A DNA stretch of 64,000 nucleotides from Icerya purchasi (lineage: Eukaryota > Arthropoda > Insecta > Hemiptera > Monophlebidae). Position 1 is the first letter of the stretch. Each line of letters opens with the position of its first letter. Both the position numbers and the translations under genes were made by a program. Of the stretch, positions 37,796 through 49,822 are shown one piece after another. Where the stretch lies: assembly GCA_039619475.1 (NCBI GenBank), contig CM077116.1, positions 385,974,760-386,038,759 of the forward strand, read 5' to 3'. The notes under the pieces were generated by a model. It made no database searches and was not told where the DNA came from. It worked only from the letters and a program-made list of their open reading frames with translations.

Positions 37796-38639
37796 TAACT
37801 AAATTAAGGCATAACAAACGCGGATATGCGACGGAAAAATGTTTGTACTTACCTAAAACGTTTTAGCAAGAATGCTCGGCAAAAAAAAAAAAAAAAAAAG
37901 GTAAATAAATAAATAAAAAGATAAGGACTGGACTCGGTAATAACTATAATTCTGTTGCCAATGTAGAATATTTTTGCCTGTTAAAAAAAAACAAGTAAAC
38001 GCAAAGATTTTCTCTTAGTTTTATAACTCCCTTAATTAAAACATTTATATGTTAATTATTTACTGCTATGTTTTTAACCGAATATGCTGCAGCAAACATT
38101 ATGATCATTGGACTTAGTTTGAATAATGTAGCTGCAAGAGAGGTATAATTTAAAGTGCTTCCCATTTTTTTCAGCATAAAAATATCGCCAGAACCGTTTA
38201 GCATTTATTTCTTTTATTCCAAAAACATGACAGGACTGAAAAACTAAGTTGCACTTTATCTCAATTTGGCTGTTTCTGGTAAGGGTTGAGCGTCCGCTAT
38301 TTCTTCTTGTTTTCCTCTTTTTTTTTAACGATTGTCTGTCGACATGGCAAACGAACATCTGCAATCATGATTTGAATATAAAGTAGCCGACATAAACAGA
38401 ATGAAGACGGCAAAAATCCCAGCGGCATTAACCAATTTTTATCAAATACACTTTTAGCTTTCCGCATTTTTCACTAAAGTTCTTTTAATGAATACCATCA
38501 TTTGCAGGTTAAGCCAAAGGCAAAAAATTTCTCGATTGACTGAAAAATTCACAAAAAGTTCCACTCGTAATCGACAAAAGATAATTTTGAAAGACGGGAA
38601 AAAGTACTTACTAACGAAGTACTTTTTAATATACCAATA
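37796..38639. other. Intronic sequence upstream of the Jockey-type LINE
   Basis: No gene is recognised. An A run lies at about 37881-37899. Confidence 0.4.
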
Positions 38640-38655
38640 TTAACCGATATTAAAT
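38640..38655. repeat. Target-site duplication, left copy
   Basis: TTAACCGATATTAAAT is repeated exactly at 42081-42096, immediately after the poly(A) tail. It fixes both ends of the LINE. Confidence 0.93.
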
Positions 38656-38657
38656 AT

Positions 38658-39314
38658 ATTTACAACATTCAGTATTTACTCAACGCCAAGGTAACATTCG
38701 AACCACCTCGGAAAAAGAATGTAGTTGTTCAGTGCATCAGATGCCAACAATATGGGCACACAAAAGCATACTGCACACGACCATATAGATGTGTTAAGTG
38801 CGGTGAAAATCATATATCCTCTAAATGTAGCAAAGACATTAATACTCAACCAACATGTGCACTATGCAATGGTAATCATACTGCGAACTACAAGGGATGT
38901 ACAGTATATCGGGAATTGTTGAGTAAAAGGGAAAAAATTAATCCGACTCTTCAGAACAATAACAAAAATAATTCTAGTCACCTAAGCTCGGCTATACTAA
39001 GTAACATTGCTGAATCACAACAAACAAATCAGAATTTGAACAGTAACAGGTTATCATATGCTCATGTTGCAAACAAACAGTCACACGGATATGCAAACAC
39101 TATGTATGATAGTCGTGGTCACAACAATCACTCTGAAAACAGTGCTAGTATTCCTAATATTAATAATGCTATTAATGCTATTAGTATAGAAACGACTATA
39201 ACTAAATTCCTAAAAGATGTTAAAGAACTAATTATGGAAATGATGTCTCAACAAAACCAAATGATAAGTGGTCTAATCCAAACATTAACGTCACTTCTAA
39301 TTAACAAGAAATGA
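38658..39314 (+). pseudogene. LINE ORF1 (Gag-like), 5'-truncated
   Basis: Nucleic-acid-binding ORF1 protein, open from the truncation point to a stop at 39314 (about 218 residues). It begins inside the domain that precedes the zinc knuckles (IYNIQYLLNAKVTFEPP). Three CCHC knuckles follow: CIRCQQYGHTKAYC, CVKCGENHISSKC and CALCNGNHTANYKGC. An asparagine/serine-rich tail and a C-terminal stretch with a possible short coiled coil complete it. Jockey-type ORF1 proteins bind element RNA and form ribonucleoprotein particles. The stop codon overlaps the ORF2 start as ATGA. The methionine at 38916 is internal, downstream of the knuckles, and is not the original start. Confidence 0.88.
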
Positions 39315-41966
39315 AAATCTTAAAAATAGCTACTTGGAATGCCAATGGTCTTCCTAATCATAAATCAGAAGTTGAATTGTACTTAATCAAAAACAAAGTG
39401 GATATCCTTTTAGTGTCAGAATCCCACCTGACGAATGCAAATTATTTTCATATAAATGGTTATAGTACATACTGTACCCCACACCCGAGTGGCACCCCTC
39501 GAGACGGATCGGCTATAATAATAAAAAATAATATCAAACATCATGAAACAATCAAATATCAACGGGATTTTCTACAGGCTACTAGTGTTTCTATTCAGAG
39601 CTTGGATAAAAACATTACTATCTCAGCAGTTTACTGCCCACCCAAACATAAAATCCTAGAATATCAATTTGATGACTACTTAAAAACCCTAGGTAACTCC
39701 TACATTATAGGTGGAGATTACAATTCAAAAAACACATACTGGGCATCTAGAATAACTACAACTAAAGGAAGAGAGTTATTTAAAGCTTTGGAAAAAAATG
39801 GATGTCAAGTATTAAGCACCGGCTCGCCCACATACTGGCCAACAGACAACAGGAAATTACCAGACTTGCTCGATTTCTTCATAACCAAAGGACTAGACAC
39901 AAGATTCATGGAAACACAGCCCGACCACAGTCTATTCTCTGATCATTCAGCGATTATTTTAATACTAAGTACCAGCATAATTAAGAATCATCCCAAACCA
40001 AAACTACACAATGAGGAAACAAACTGGGAAGTTTTCAGACGAGTAGTTGGAGAGAGCATAAACCTAAAAGTCCCGTTGAAGACAGGCGAAGATATAGAAA
40101 ACGCGCTTCAAACTTTGATCTTAATCTTACAGAAATCCGCATGGATAAGTACACCAAACAATGAAATCAGATCTCCGATAATACACTACCCTAATGAAAT
40201 ACTAAAAGAGGTAGCAAAAAAAAAAAGAACTGAGGAGAATTTGGCAATCTAACAGAGATCCATCAATTAAAACGAAGTTAAATAAGCAAATGAAAAAAGT
40301 TAAAATCTTACTATCCAAATTCAAGAACGATAGCTTTAAAAATTACGTGTCGTCACTATCTCCACAGGCTCATGATTACACGTTGTGGAAAGCTACACGA
40401 AACTTTAAAAGACCCAAAGAACGATCACATCCGATAAAAAAGTCAAATAACAGTTGGGCACACAGCGATAAAGAGAAGGCTGATGAACTTGGGAAATATT
40501 TTGCCGCTGTGTTCAGCCCACTTCCAGGCTCTGATAATCTACCACAGACCTCCTCCAATATGGATATGAGTCGTCCTATAAAGCTAACTTCTCCGCAAGA
40601 AATCAAAGCTATTATTAAAAACATGAGCACCAGAAAAGCTCCAGGATATGACCTAATAACAGCAAAAATGCTAAAGGAACTGCCGCGCAAAGGACTAGTT
40701 ATGCTAACATATATCTTTAATTCAATGATAAAAACTACATACTATCCTATACAACTAAAGTTCGCTCAGATAATCGTGATACAGAAGCCAGGCAAATCCC
40801 CCTCTGAAATGAAATCTTACAGACCAATTGCGCTATTGCCTATAATTTCAAAGCTATATGAAAAGCTGATATTAAAAAGAACAACTGAAATTATAATTGA
40901 AAAAGAACTAATACCGGAACATCAGTACGGCTTTAGAACAAATCACTCGACTATTCAGCAGATACATAGAGTTGTCCAAAAAATAGAACGCAGCCTGGAG
41001 GAAAAGAAAGTCTGTGACTCGGCATTTCTAGACATCAGCCAAGCGTTTGATAAGGTGTGGCACGAAGGACTTATTCACAAAGTAAGAGCAAAATTTCCAT
41101 ATCCGTACTATAAATTAATAAATTCTTTTCTCCGAGAAAGACACTTCCAAGTAAGAATTGGAAATGAAGTATCCGACATCCATCCAGCTACTGCTGGAGT
41201 CCCACAAGGGAGTGTGCTGGGACCACTCCTTTACTTAATATATACCGCAGATCTCCCAGTGCTCGAAGGAAGCCTAGTAGCGACGTTTGCGGATGATACA
41301 GCCATACTTTGTGATAACCTCTGTCCTGATGCTGCTTGCAACAATCTCCAAAGTTCAATCAATGAAATATCCGCATGGTGTAAGCAGTGGCGGATAAAAA
41401 TCAACGAGGAGAAATCAAAACGTGTACTTTTCACCAACAGAAAGATCCTACCTAAGGACGTTACCATCAATCATAAAATATTGCCACCAAGTGACAGTGT
41501 CAAATACTTAGGCATTCATCTTGACAAAAAATTAACCTGGAAAAAACACATCCAGACTAAACGGAATGAATTACAATTAAAAGTACGGCAGATGTACTGG
41601 TTAATTGGACGCCGCTCTAAGTTATCATTAGAAAATAAAATGCTAATATATAAACACATTTTAGCCCCAGTATGGAAATATGGATGTCAAATTTGGGGCT
41701 GCAGTGCCAGGACAAATTTAGCAGTAATACAACGGCTTCAAAATAAAATATTAAGGATAATGGCAAATGCTCCTTGGTTTATATCCAATAAAACCCTTCA
41801 CAGTGATCTAACCGTTTCGTATGTTGCTGACGTTATAAGAGAAGAAGCGACGAAACATGCTATGCGATTACACGATCACCCAAACAGGACAGCAGTCAAT
41901 CTGCTCGATAATTCAACTGAAGTACGACGGTTGCGGAGAATAAAACCACTAGACTTAGTAGAATAA
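39311..41966 (+). pseudogene. LINE ORF2 (endonuclease and reverse transcriptase), one frameshift
   Basis: ORF2 makes the proteins for target-primed reverse transcription in the nucleus. Residues 1-220 form an AP-type endonuclease with WNANG (9-13), the catalytic glutamate in SESH (38), GGDYN (134-138) and SDH (210-212), all kept. The frame then breaks in an 11-A run at 40216-40226 and resumes in another frame (LRRIWQSNRDP...) that reads through to 41966. The second part, 558 residues from a methionine at 40290, carries the RT blocks: SYRPIALLP, YGFRTNHST, FLDISQAFDKVWH, AGVPQGSVLGPLLY, the catalytic FADD and VKYLGIHLDKKLTW. No RNase H domain follows, as expected for Jockey. The break is a single-base difference in a homopolymer, so an assembly error is as likely as a true mutation. 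Confidence 0.92.
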
Positions 41967-42080
41967 ATAATTAGGTATCCCTTTGCTGGAAGGAATGCCG
42001 TTCAAGTGATTTAAAGTCAAAACTTCCTCTGATAGCTTTAGCAGCTAGGTGTGGAAAAAAAAAAAAAAAAAAAAAAAAAA

Positions 42081-42096
42081 TTAACCGATATTAAAT
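42081..42096. repeat. Target-site duplication, right copy
   Basis: An exact copy of 38640-38655 directly after the A26 tail. Confidence 0.93.
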
Positions 42097-43261
42097 CGAT
42101 ATGTCTACATACCGTGAAAATCGGTTACAGCGACGTATTGTAGCGAAGAAATATTGCTGAAACCAGTAAAATTCCATTATACCATACATTAATCTCTGTC
42201 GGATTATAACAACATTAATGGTGCAATAGCAATAATATAATATTTAATAGAAATATAGATGAACTCACAAACAAACTTTTTAAGAAATTTAATAAATTTA
42301 CAGTTAATGAAATCGAATATCGTAAAAATAGTATACGTCTATATTAAAATATCCTAATATTAACTACATATTATACATAGATAAATATAATAATAATGCA
42401 ATAAGATATTGTAAAATGGGTTTAATGTGTCACCAAAAGGTAATTGGATGGGACAGATTAATCAACCATTTCGGAAACGTTATAATTTGCACATAAATAT
42501 ATTAGACGAAAAAAAAAAAAAGGAACAAACGAAACAGAATCATTGTTATTCTTTATGCTGCTGATTAAATGTTCATTGTAATTTTAACGAAATTGACGAT
42601 AGTGCAAGTACAAAAAAATGATAAAAAATCCATACTGTTTACTACCTCCTCTAAAAATTAAAAATTAAGAACTTCTTCAAAAACAAAACTAAATCACCAA
42701 TGTTCTTATGTAGTAATTTTTTCCTCTTTTATATCCTTGTCTTATCTTAATTTAGATTTATTACTATACTTATATGTAAAAAGAAGAAAAAAATTGATGT
42801 CTGAGCTTTCGAATTTAGTAAAAATATTTATAGGGAATTATGATTATAATGAAATTATTTTACAATCAATGAAAAAAGAATTATACCGCAAAATATTTTA
42901 TGTAAATTTCATACAGAAAATAAATTTAATATCCAATGTAAGAGCCATTTTGGTCACATTGTATCTATAACCCCGATTTTCACTGTGCTATATGTTGTAT
43001 ACTTAGTAAAACCCTGTTACAATTTTACCGTACTGATTTTCTAAAATATTTCTACCATTAGCCCTTCATTCTTAATTTAACTTGCAAGTAGGTATATAAT
43101 AACGGAGCAACTCTTCAGTAACTGTAAATCTAGGACATTAAAAAATTTTAATACTTCATCTGATACTGAATATATTAATGAATCTATTATAATGACGACC
43201 TTCATTAGTATAAAAAAATAAAATTTACGCAACATAAAACTAGTTTGTTTTTGAACAATGT
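42097..43261. other. Intronic sequence with no gene seen
   Basis: Strongly AT-rich. An open frame at 42737-42970 has only low-complexity composition and is not called. Confidence 0.4.
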
Positions 43262-43366
43262 AATATATTAATTACATCGTAATTCTTAGGTCAACCCCTA
43301 TTAGAATATATGTCCCAAAAAAATATCTCAATTTTATTTAACGTTTGTTATATTTTTAATTTGCCC

Positions 43367-43372
<6 letters not shown>
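43262..43372 (-). repeat. Family A repeat fragment (copy 6)
   Basis: Carries TTAATTACATCGTAATTCTTAGG, then an ACCCCTATTAGAAT and TGTCCCAAAA stretch, matching the 3' terminal module of family A in minus orientation. The hairpin end is missing. The fragment stops at a TA tract next to the SINE at 43409. Confidence 0.65.

Positions 43373-43408
<36 letters not shown>
43373..43408. repeat. (TA)n tract
   Basis: About 30 bases of TA between the family A fragment and the SINE. TA also resumes after the SINE at 43680, so the SINE probably inserted into or beside this tract. Confidence 0.9.
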
Positions 43409-43681
43409 GGCAGCGCAGTAGCCTAGTGGTTGAGGTGCTAAGCTACCAAATCAAAGGTCACGGGTTCGAGACTTGTCTCGTTCCGGATCCAAGTCGCTCC
43501 CAGATTTACCCAGCCTGAAATACTTGGGTACTAGAGGAATCTGGGAAAGTAAAGGCAACGGAGAGAAATGAACTGGCCCCCCTACTCCCATTAGTGTCGT
43601 TGAGCTTAGAACATTGTGAACCTTAACTTCATAATCCCCGACACCCTGTCAAGTGTATAGAACTTACATTACTTTACTTTA
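43409..43681 (+). mobile_element. tRNA-derived SINE, copy 2
   Basis: A box TAGCCTAGTGG at 43419-43429 and B box GGTTCGAGAC at 43463-43472. The body matches the SINE at 17193-17455 (CTTGTCTCGTTCCGGATC, GGAAAGTAAAGGCAACG) and the tail is ATTACTTTACTTT. TTTATATATATA sequence on both sides may be the target duplication but is ambiguous because it is TA repeat. Confidence 0.88.
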
Positions 43682-46600
43682 TATATATATATGTATATAC
43701 ATATGTATTAATGGTTACAACATTTTTACGCCAGGGGTCATCAGGAAAAGTGTTCTGTCGCGAAATTTGTCCCAAAAAAATGTCACAATTCGATGTAACG
43801 AAATATGTAACGAAAAAAGGTAACAAAAAAATGTTGTCGAACGGCGTAGCCAATGAAAAAGTTTACTCTTCTGAAAAACACTACAGAAATGGTAGTGCGC
43901 AGTAAATTAGACAAATTAGATTAGTAATTTAAAAAGAATTGTTAATGCGAGCAGATGCAATTATTTCACTTTTAAATAGATTTCTTAATCTAGTTGTAAT
44001 TTTCTTTAAATAATATGTTTCATTTTTTTTTTTTTTATTGTATGACGAATGCATTTATTATTTTACTTTATAAATTTAAAGTTATGCTACTTAATAATCC
44101 GTTTTATTTATTTATTTATTTTTGAATTCTTTTAACGTTATTCCTTTTTGTTGGTACAAGTGAAAGGATAACTTCGAAATATTACATATTTTTATGCTTA
44201 GGGTAATAGAAAATGATTTGCGGTAAGATACCCAAATTCAATATGCACCACTAATCGGCTAAATAAATTTAGACGTGGTGCATAAAATGTACACACCAGC
44301 TCAATATTACAATAATCGCTTAAAATTAGTAAAGAAATTATAAACTTATGGCGCCGTTTCAATAGGTAAAAAGGAAATACAAGAACAAAAAAATAATATA
44401 CGATTCAAACTGATAGCTCTAACGTTTCAAATTTTGAATTCATCACCTCTCTGATGCTATAAGTAAGAAAAGTTACCGGGGAGTCTTGTAACAAATTTTA
44501 ACACGATCTTTTATTGTTTCTTTCGGCTCTATTAAATTCGATTATACTATATTTGCATGTATCGTATAACTGCTAGACAAAAAAACGGATACCGCAGTCA
44601 GTTCTATTTGATTTTTTGACTTTCGACGACGTACTTTTACTTAAATTTCAGGCATCAAATAGTTTGAAAAATATATAAGCATCGAGTTGTAAGACGAAAA
44701 ATTGGAAGCCTCTATCCTATCTCAAATATTTGCAGGTTTTTAAATACCTTCTTCCGTAGAAGTTGGACCGCATAAAAACAAAAACGCCTCATTTCTGCTA
44801 GTAACGCTATTGCAACTAGCGCTGCTAAATCAGCTCTCTTATAATGCCTTATACCTCTCGCCTTCCTGCAGACATAACAAAACTTCTAAACAGCTACGTG
44901 CGGTTACGATGGAAGTAAGATTCACTCTCTGCATGGAGATAAAGCATTGTACCGGCGTTCACCCCTTTCCACCGAGAACTCTGTTCGTAGAAATAACGCG
45001 AGGCACATTTCTCTAACGCGCAATCATCTCTTACTCAACCGCGAGACTCTTCCCTCTTTTGTTCCCTTTTTTCTGCTTCCTCGAAAAACTATTACTAGAG
45101 TGCGTTTCTTTTCACGTCTCTGCGCTCATCACTATCTGGCACTCGTTCTAATATGTTCTATTTCTTTCAGCGATCGGCTCATTCCAGCCGGTTTAACGAT
45201 CTTACCGTGATAGTGTTGCAATGGCCTCGACATGCACGACGCGGGAAATTATTAGGGAAAAAACAACAAAAAAAAAAAAAAAACGACTTGAGAATTGTGA
45301 CAAGAACAGTGATCGGGGAAAAAAAATTTTACCGTAAATCTTATAAATAAGATAACTCAGAAGCCAATAAAAACCAGTCTACCGAAAGAACTGGCAGAAT
45401 GTTTTCGATTCGTATCCGGGTGTACTAGGTTGCGATAGCTCCGTTCCCTTTTACACTTTTTTCCGTTGAAAGTTAATTAAAACAACGGCGCAATTTCGTC
45501 CGGTCGCTTTTGGTCAAACTTATTTCAGAACTTCGTTCATCGTAGCAGTAGTTGAAATCGAAAAAGCATTTATCGAAGTCAAAGTTAAAAAAAAAAAAAG
45601 TAAATAAAAATAAATAGTAATAGGCAAATTAAACGGCAGCGAAACGGAAGAGCGTGTATATAATCCGGTTAGGAAAAATATTAAACGAGGAATTTACACG
45701 GGAGGATGGACTTGATAGAATTTTCCGGCCATGTCTGAATTTAATTAAAGCAAAAACGATAACGACACTCGGACAAGCAAGCGCAGACTCGTACGTAAAC
45801 AAATTTCGCGTGCGTCGCAAGGCGCGCTATACGTGACGGTGCGTTTCGCGGAAAAGAGCGTCGTTATTCGCATTAGTCTACGGGGAATTGGTAAGGAGAC
45901 GACTGAAGACAATCGGGTGTCTAGCTGGAGAGTTGTCTGATTAAGTAGTTTCCAGTTGCCGAGATGGGCACGGGACTAGAACTGATAAGCAACTGCGCGG
46001 TAACGCTTAAATTGGCTCCAGCAACCTCTCGCCGGCGAAACGACTAATTTATTAGATGTGCGCGGTGCAGTTCGGGAAATTGTTTTCCACAAAGAAGAAC
46101 GTCTGAAGATGCAAAAAGCGACTGATTTTCCTTAATGAAATCTTCTCCGAGGACGCGCTCCGTTCAGCCTGAAAGCCCAATTGCCATTCCAAAGTTCGCT
46201 AGACGGTAAATAAACCGTCCTATCAAAATGCGATCGGCCGTTCTGTCGCCTTGTTCGTTAATATTCAAAAGGCAACTTCCAAAACTGACAAGCTGGACTT
46301 CTGCGACCAGCCACGACACTTCTACCCGCTTACTACGGCCAAGACATTCTTCCAGTCTTATTTAAATTCCCGTTCCCCGCCCGGCGTTCGCGCGCGTCCG
46401 GACTTGTTCATTTTTCTCGCAAAATTATTATTCATTACATCCGCTTCATTTTTACCTTTTCTTCCAAACTTATCGTCCGACTTTTAATTTTAATCGCAAC
46501 GCAATGAGCGGGCTGCTCCATTTTTATACGGCCTCCTCCTACTCTCTTCGTTGCGTACCGATAATTGCAGTTCGTAAAGTCATTCGCAACAAATATGCCG

Positions 46601-47012
46601 TCGCAGTAACTTCCCGCAGTCTATCCGTCGGCGGGCTATTCCCACATAGTGTGATCCTAACTTGACGTCCTAACTATTCGGACGTATAAATTATTCATAC
46701 AGTTCTCCCTTTAACCATCTTTACTTTCCAGTATTTTCCTAACTTTATCGCATGAGGTGCGAAGATCCTTTAGTTCTTTCCTTAAATATTAATTGTTTGA
46801 CCGAAATTAGATTACGCAGATGTTTCTGTTGTACGTTGATACTCCTAAATCTGCTCTGCAGTAGATTTTTCGCATTCGAAGTTTACGCCAATACATACAT
46901 ATATATACATCTACTATTATTATACGAGCCAGCGATTTTATATAGATGTGCTTCTACAGTAGCAAGGCCACTCCACCTTGTCCGTTTTTACTTCCCGATT
47001 GAATAACATGTA
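43682..47012. other. Intronic sequence with no gene recognised
   Basis: The stretch 43711-43850 contains TGTCCCAAAAAAATGTC and CGATGTAACGAAAT, related to the interior of family A. From about 44,800 to 46,950 the DNA is less AT-rich, with several short unrelated open frames on both strands. No domain is recognised there, and it may be conserved non-coding sequence. Confidence 0.4.
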
Positions 47013-47768
47013 TCTACGCACTACAAAACTCTCCTTTTAACGGCCATCTTGTTTCTGCTAACCCTAGTATGTCTATTTTATTTCTTAACATTTCTCGCTT
47101 TACATTTTCTAGCTTACCTACTCTAAGCATTGTTCTTACGTTCCATGTTGCTAGACCAATTTGAGATCTATATTGGGAGTTTCGCTTGCTGAAGATCGGC
47201 GAGGCCCCATGATTTACTCCTTCCCGACCTCGTCCGGCTTCGTTCCCTTGAGCGACTCCGTGACAACTTATTCCTTTTTGACAATTCATGCATGGATTAC
47301 TAGGGAATATTTACGGCGGTGGTTTCCCGTTGCCTTCCACCGGATTTTCTGTTGGGGTTTACTCCCTTAGCCGAGGGACCCGGATTTGAGGCGCCGGGAA
47401 CTCGCCTACTCGTTCTAGATTGATATTCACCGATCTGACAGAGGCACAATGTCACGAACGAGTTACTGACAGTCTACTGTTGTAATGCAGTCAATAAAAG
47501 CTTAACGGTATTTCTTGGTAGGGTCACTTTCGGCAAGTAAACCTCCCTCCGTTTTCCTGTCAGTAATGTAGTATGAGTTCTGCTTTAGCTTTTCTAATCA
47601 GCGCTAAGCCCGCCGAATAGAAAATTACCACCCTGCACGACGTGGACGTACAGAACTCACGTGGTTGTTGTTTCGTTTCTCCGTCGATGGGGCTAGCACC
47701 ATATGACGGTCGAGTGACTACTTACTGGAGCAGGTGTCTCTAGTTACCACAACCTGTGCCTCGCAGGG
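47013..47768 (-). pseudogene. RTE-like LINE 5' fragment: 5' UTR and start of endonuclease
   Basis: On the minus strand a 5' UTR-like region (47768 to about 47290) leads into an open frame with SQIGLATWNVRTMLRVGKLE, then VKREMLRNKIDILGLAETRW. This is the N-terminus of an AP-type endonuclease of the RTE clade, including the TWN and ETRW motifs with the catalytic glutamate. The frame ends at 47014, soon after this motif. The remaining endonuclease and the whole reverse transcriptase are absent. This is the reverse of normal LINE truncation, since the 5' end is kept and the 3' end lost, which implies a later deletion or rearrangement. A TA tract and the palindromic unit at 47784 abut the 5' end. 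Confidence 0.78.
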
Positions 47769-47783
47769 CATATATATATATAT

Positions 47784-48532
47784 ATATCCCATCAAAAACA
47801 TAAATGTAAATATCGAAGCCAAGTTCAATATTAAGAATATGCAAGGTTGTTGACTTCGCCGCCAAAAAAATTGGGATTTAAATGGGTGCCAAGTTCTGTA
47901 GATAATCCTGAAATTTATTTATAAGAACATACAACATTCTAAAATAAATTTTAAAAAAACGTTTTCTTGTTCTTTTCATAGACAACAATGTTTGCTATTT
48001 AAAAATATAACTTCTTAAATTTGAACAGTCGAATTATTTACACAAAGCAGATAATTTAGGATAAATTCTAACGATTTCATTTGGCTAGTTTACACATACA
48101 AGTTATCTTATATTTGGCTAATCAACTTATCATATTTATGTGTTATACGCAAGTTACTGTTTTTATATTGTAAGGTCAACATATCTTACTCTTCTAAAAA
48201 TTTGGTTTGCTGGTATAAATTAGCCAAGTCAAATCGTGAGCTTTAATTTATCCTAAATTATCTGCTTTGTGTAAATAATTCGACTGTTCAACTTTTTAAG
48301 AGGTTATATTTTTAAACAGCAAACATTGTTGTAGCAAAAGAAAATAAGAAATTGTGTTTTAAATTTATTTTAGAATGTTGTATGTTCTTATAAATAAATT
48401 CCAAGGGATTATCTACAGAACTTGGCACCCATTTAGATCTCAATTCTTTTGTTGGCCAAGTCGACAACCACGCATATTCTTAATATTGAACTTGGATCCC
48501 ACTTTTAAAATTAACGTTTTTGATGGAATATC
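47784..48532. mobile_element. Palindromic MITE-like unit with arms of about 310 bases
   Basis: The left arm (47784 to about 48100) and right arm (about 48225 to 48532) are inverted copies. Shared blocks include CCATCAAAAAC, AAGTTCAATATTAAGAATATG, GGGTGCCAAGTTCTGTAGAT, ATAAGAACATACAACATTCT and CAGATAATTTAGGATAAATT. The spacer is about 120 bases. No protein is encoded. The right arm's outer part continues into the repeat shared with 1116-1612, so the true family is larger than the palindrome. Confidence 0.82.
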
Positions 48533-48937
48533 ATTACTTTTTGTAAAAAAAATATTATTATTATTCATTCAAATTAAAATTCAAATCGTTTATTCTTCAA
48601 AATATTACAAAGTGAGCACTTTTTGAAAGTCAAGTTATCGAGTCCGTCAGTCCCCTAACACTTTAAAACTACCACCACTTCGGACCTATATGGCTGAGTG
48701 GAAGAAGTGACAAAAAACCCTTACTGCAGCACTCAGGGCCCTATAAATATGTCATGTTATTTTCATCTCTTTTTTTTTACAAGTATGTCAAAATCAGTAT
48801 ACAATGTTCATTTCCTGTGCTGTGCTGGAATCGCATTGCTCCATAATACATGTTTATCATTAAGATCTATCTATTTTATAATAAGCTTTGTCAAGCAGAA
48901 CTTGCTTCACAGCAATTTTAAATTTATTTTCCGGTAG
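48412..48937 (+). repeat. Dispersed repeat, partner of 1116-1612
   Basis: The longer of two same-strand copies. It overlaps the right arm of the palindromic unit, then continues through the TTA-rich tract, TATTACAAAGTGAGCACTTT and GACCTATATGGCTGAGTGG to TTTATTTTCCGG. A TGGCTGAGTGG stretch resembles a pol III A box, but no B box is found. Confidence 0.8.
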
Positions 48938-49413
48938 GTCAAATATTTCGATTGGAATTGTCTTATAAAAACGCACACAATGACTTAAAATGTCCTAGCA
49001 GTTGCTAAAAAACGATTGCTCGGAAAATATTTCAAATCGTAAAAATTCACTGTTTTCTGATCTTTTCCTTTGTATACACACAATTACCCAGCTGGACGCC
49101 AAATTTCAACTTTCCAGGTCACCTGCAAGTGAGTTAGATTTTTGATCTACATGTCAGTCAGTGATAAAAATGCCGATTTTTAGACGTTAAATCGCAATAA
49201 CCGTTTGAGTTGTATTTATGAAATTTAGGGTTCTAGTTAATCTAATGGGTTTTAATAAACCAAATTTCATGTGTTTACGTTAAATATATTTTGAGTTTTA
49301 AGGGGTTAAAAGTGGTTCCAAATGGTTCGTGTAGCATAACACACAGCTGCTGCGTCGTCGCCACTTCCTTTTTCTTAGCTTGAATTTGGCTTGACACGCT
49401 CCCGCGTGTCTAG
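48938..49413. other. Intronic sequence with no gene seen
   Basis: Unremarkable AT-rich DNA between two repeats. Confidence 0.4.
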
Positions 49414-49658
49414 ATATATATATAAATTCGGCCATTTTGGCCTCGCAAGGGACTCTGCCTCTTGACCTCTCTTGCTTACATGTCTATCTTTTTCTTCAAA
49501 ATTTACAACGTAATTCTGTCGGTAAAAATTAAAATATATAACATAAAATCGAAACATTTTTTCATTATATAAAATTGGGATATTTTTTTGGAAAATTTTT
49601 TTAATGGGGGGTGGCCTAAGAATTACGTTGTTATTAATATATATATATATATATGTAT
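49414..49658 (+). repeat. Family A repeat, copy 7 (short form)
   Basis: TA tract, AATTCGGCCATTTTGGCC, a mutated but still pairable hairpin (CAAGGGACTCTGCCTCTTG), a shortened pyrimidine tract, TTTACAACGTAATTCT, then GTGGCCTAAGAATTACGTTGT and a TA tract. It is about 25% shorter than copy 3 because of internal deletions. Confidence 0.8.
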
Positions 49659-49822
49659 ATTTAGTATATGTATATTGTGTTACGGCCTTTGCTGGTGTCC
49701 AAATGTTTCAACGCGGTATGTTATTCAAATCCTATAGCAAAATACGTAAATTTTTATACTTTGCCCTAAGAAGTTTTCCATTCTTATTTCATTATTTATT
49801 TTAAGGAAATCTGCGGCCAAGC

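Larger units (their letters stand above)
38656..42080 (+). mobile_element. 5'-truncated Jockey-type LINE with poly(A) tail
   Basis: A 3.4 kb insertion between perfect 16-base target duplications, ending in A26 (42055-42080). It contains the C-terminal part of ORF1, an ORF2 with endonuclease and reverse transcriptase, and a short 3' UTR of about 88 bases. The 5' UTR and the N-terminal half of ORF1 are missing, the usual outcome of incomplete reverse transcription. The identical duplications and nearly open ORF2 indicate a fairly recent insertion. Without its promoter it is not autonomous. Confidence 0.93.
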
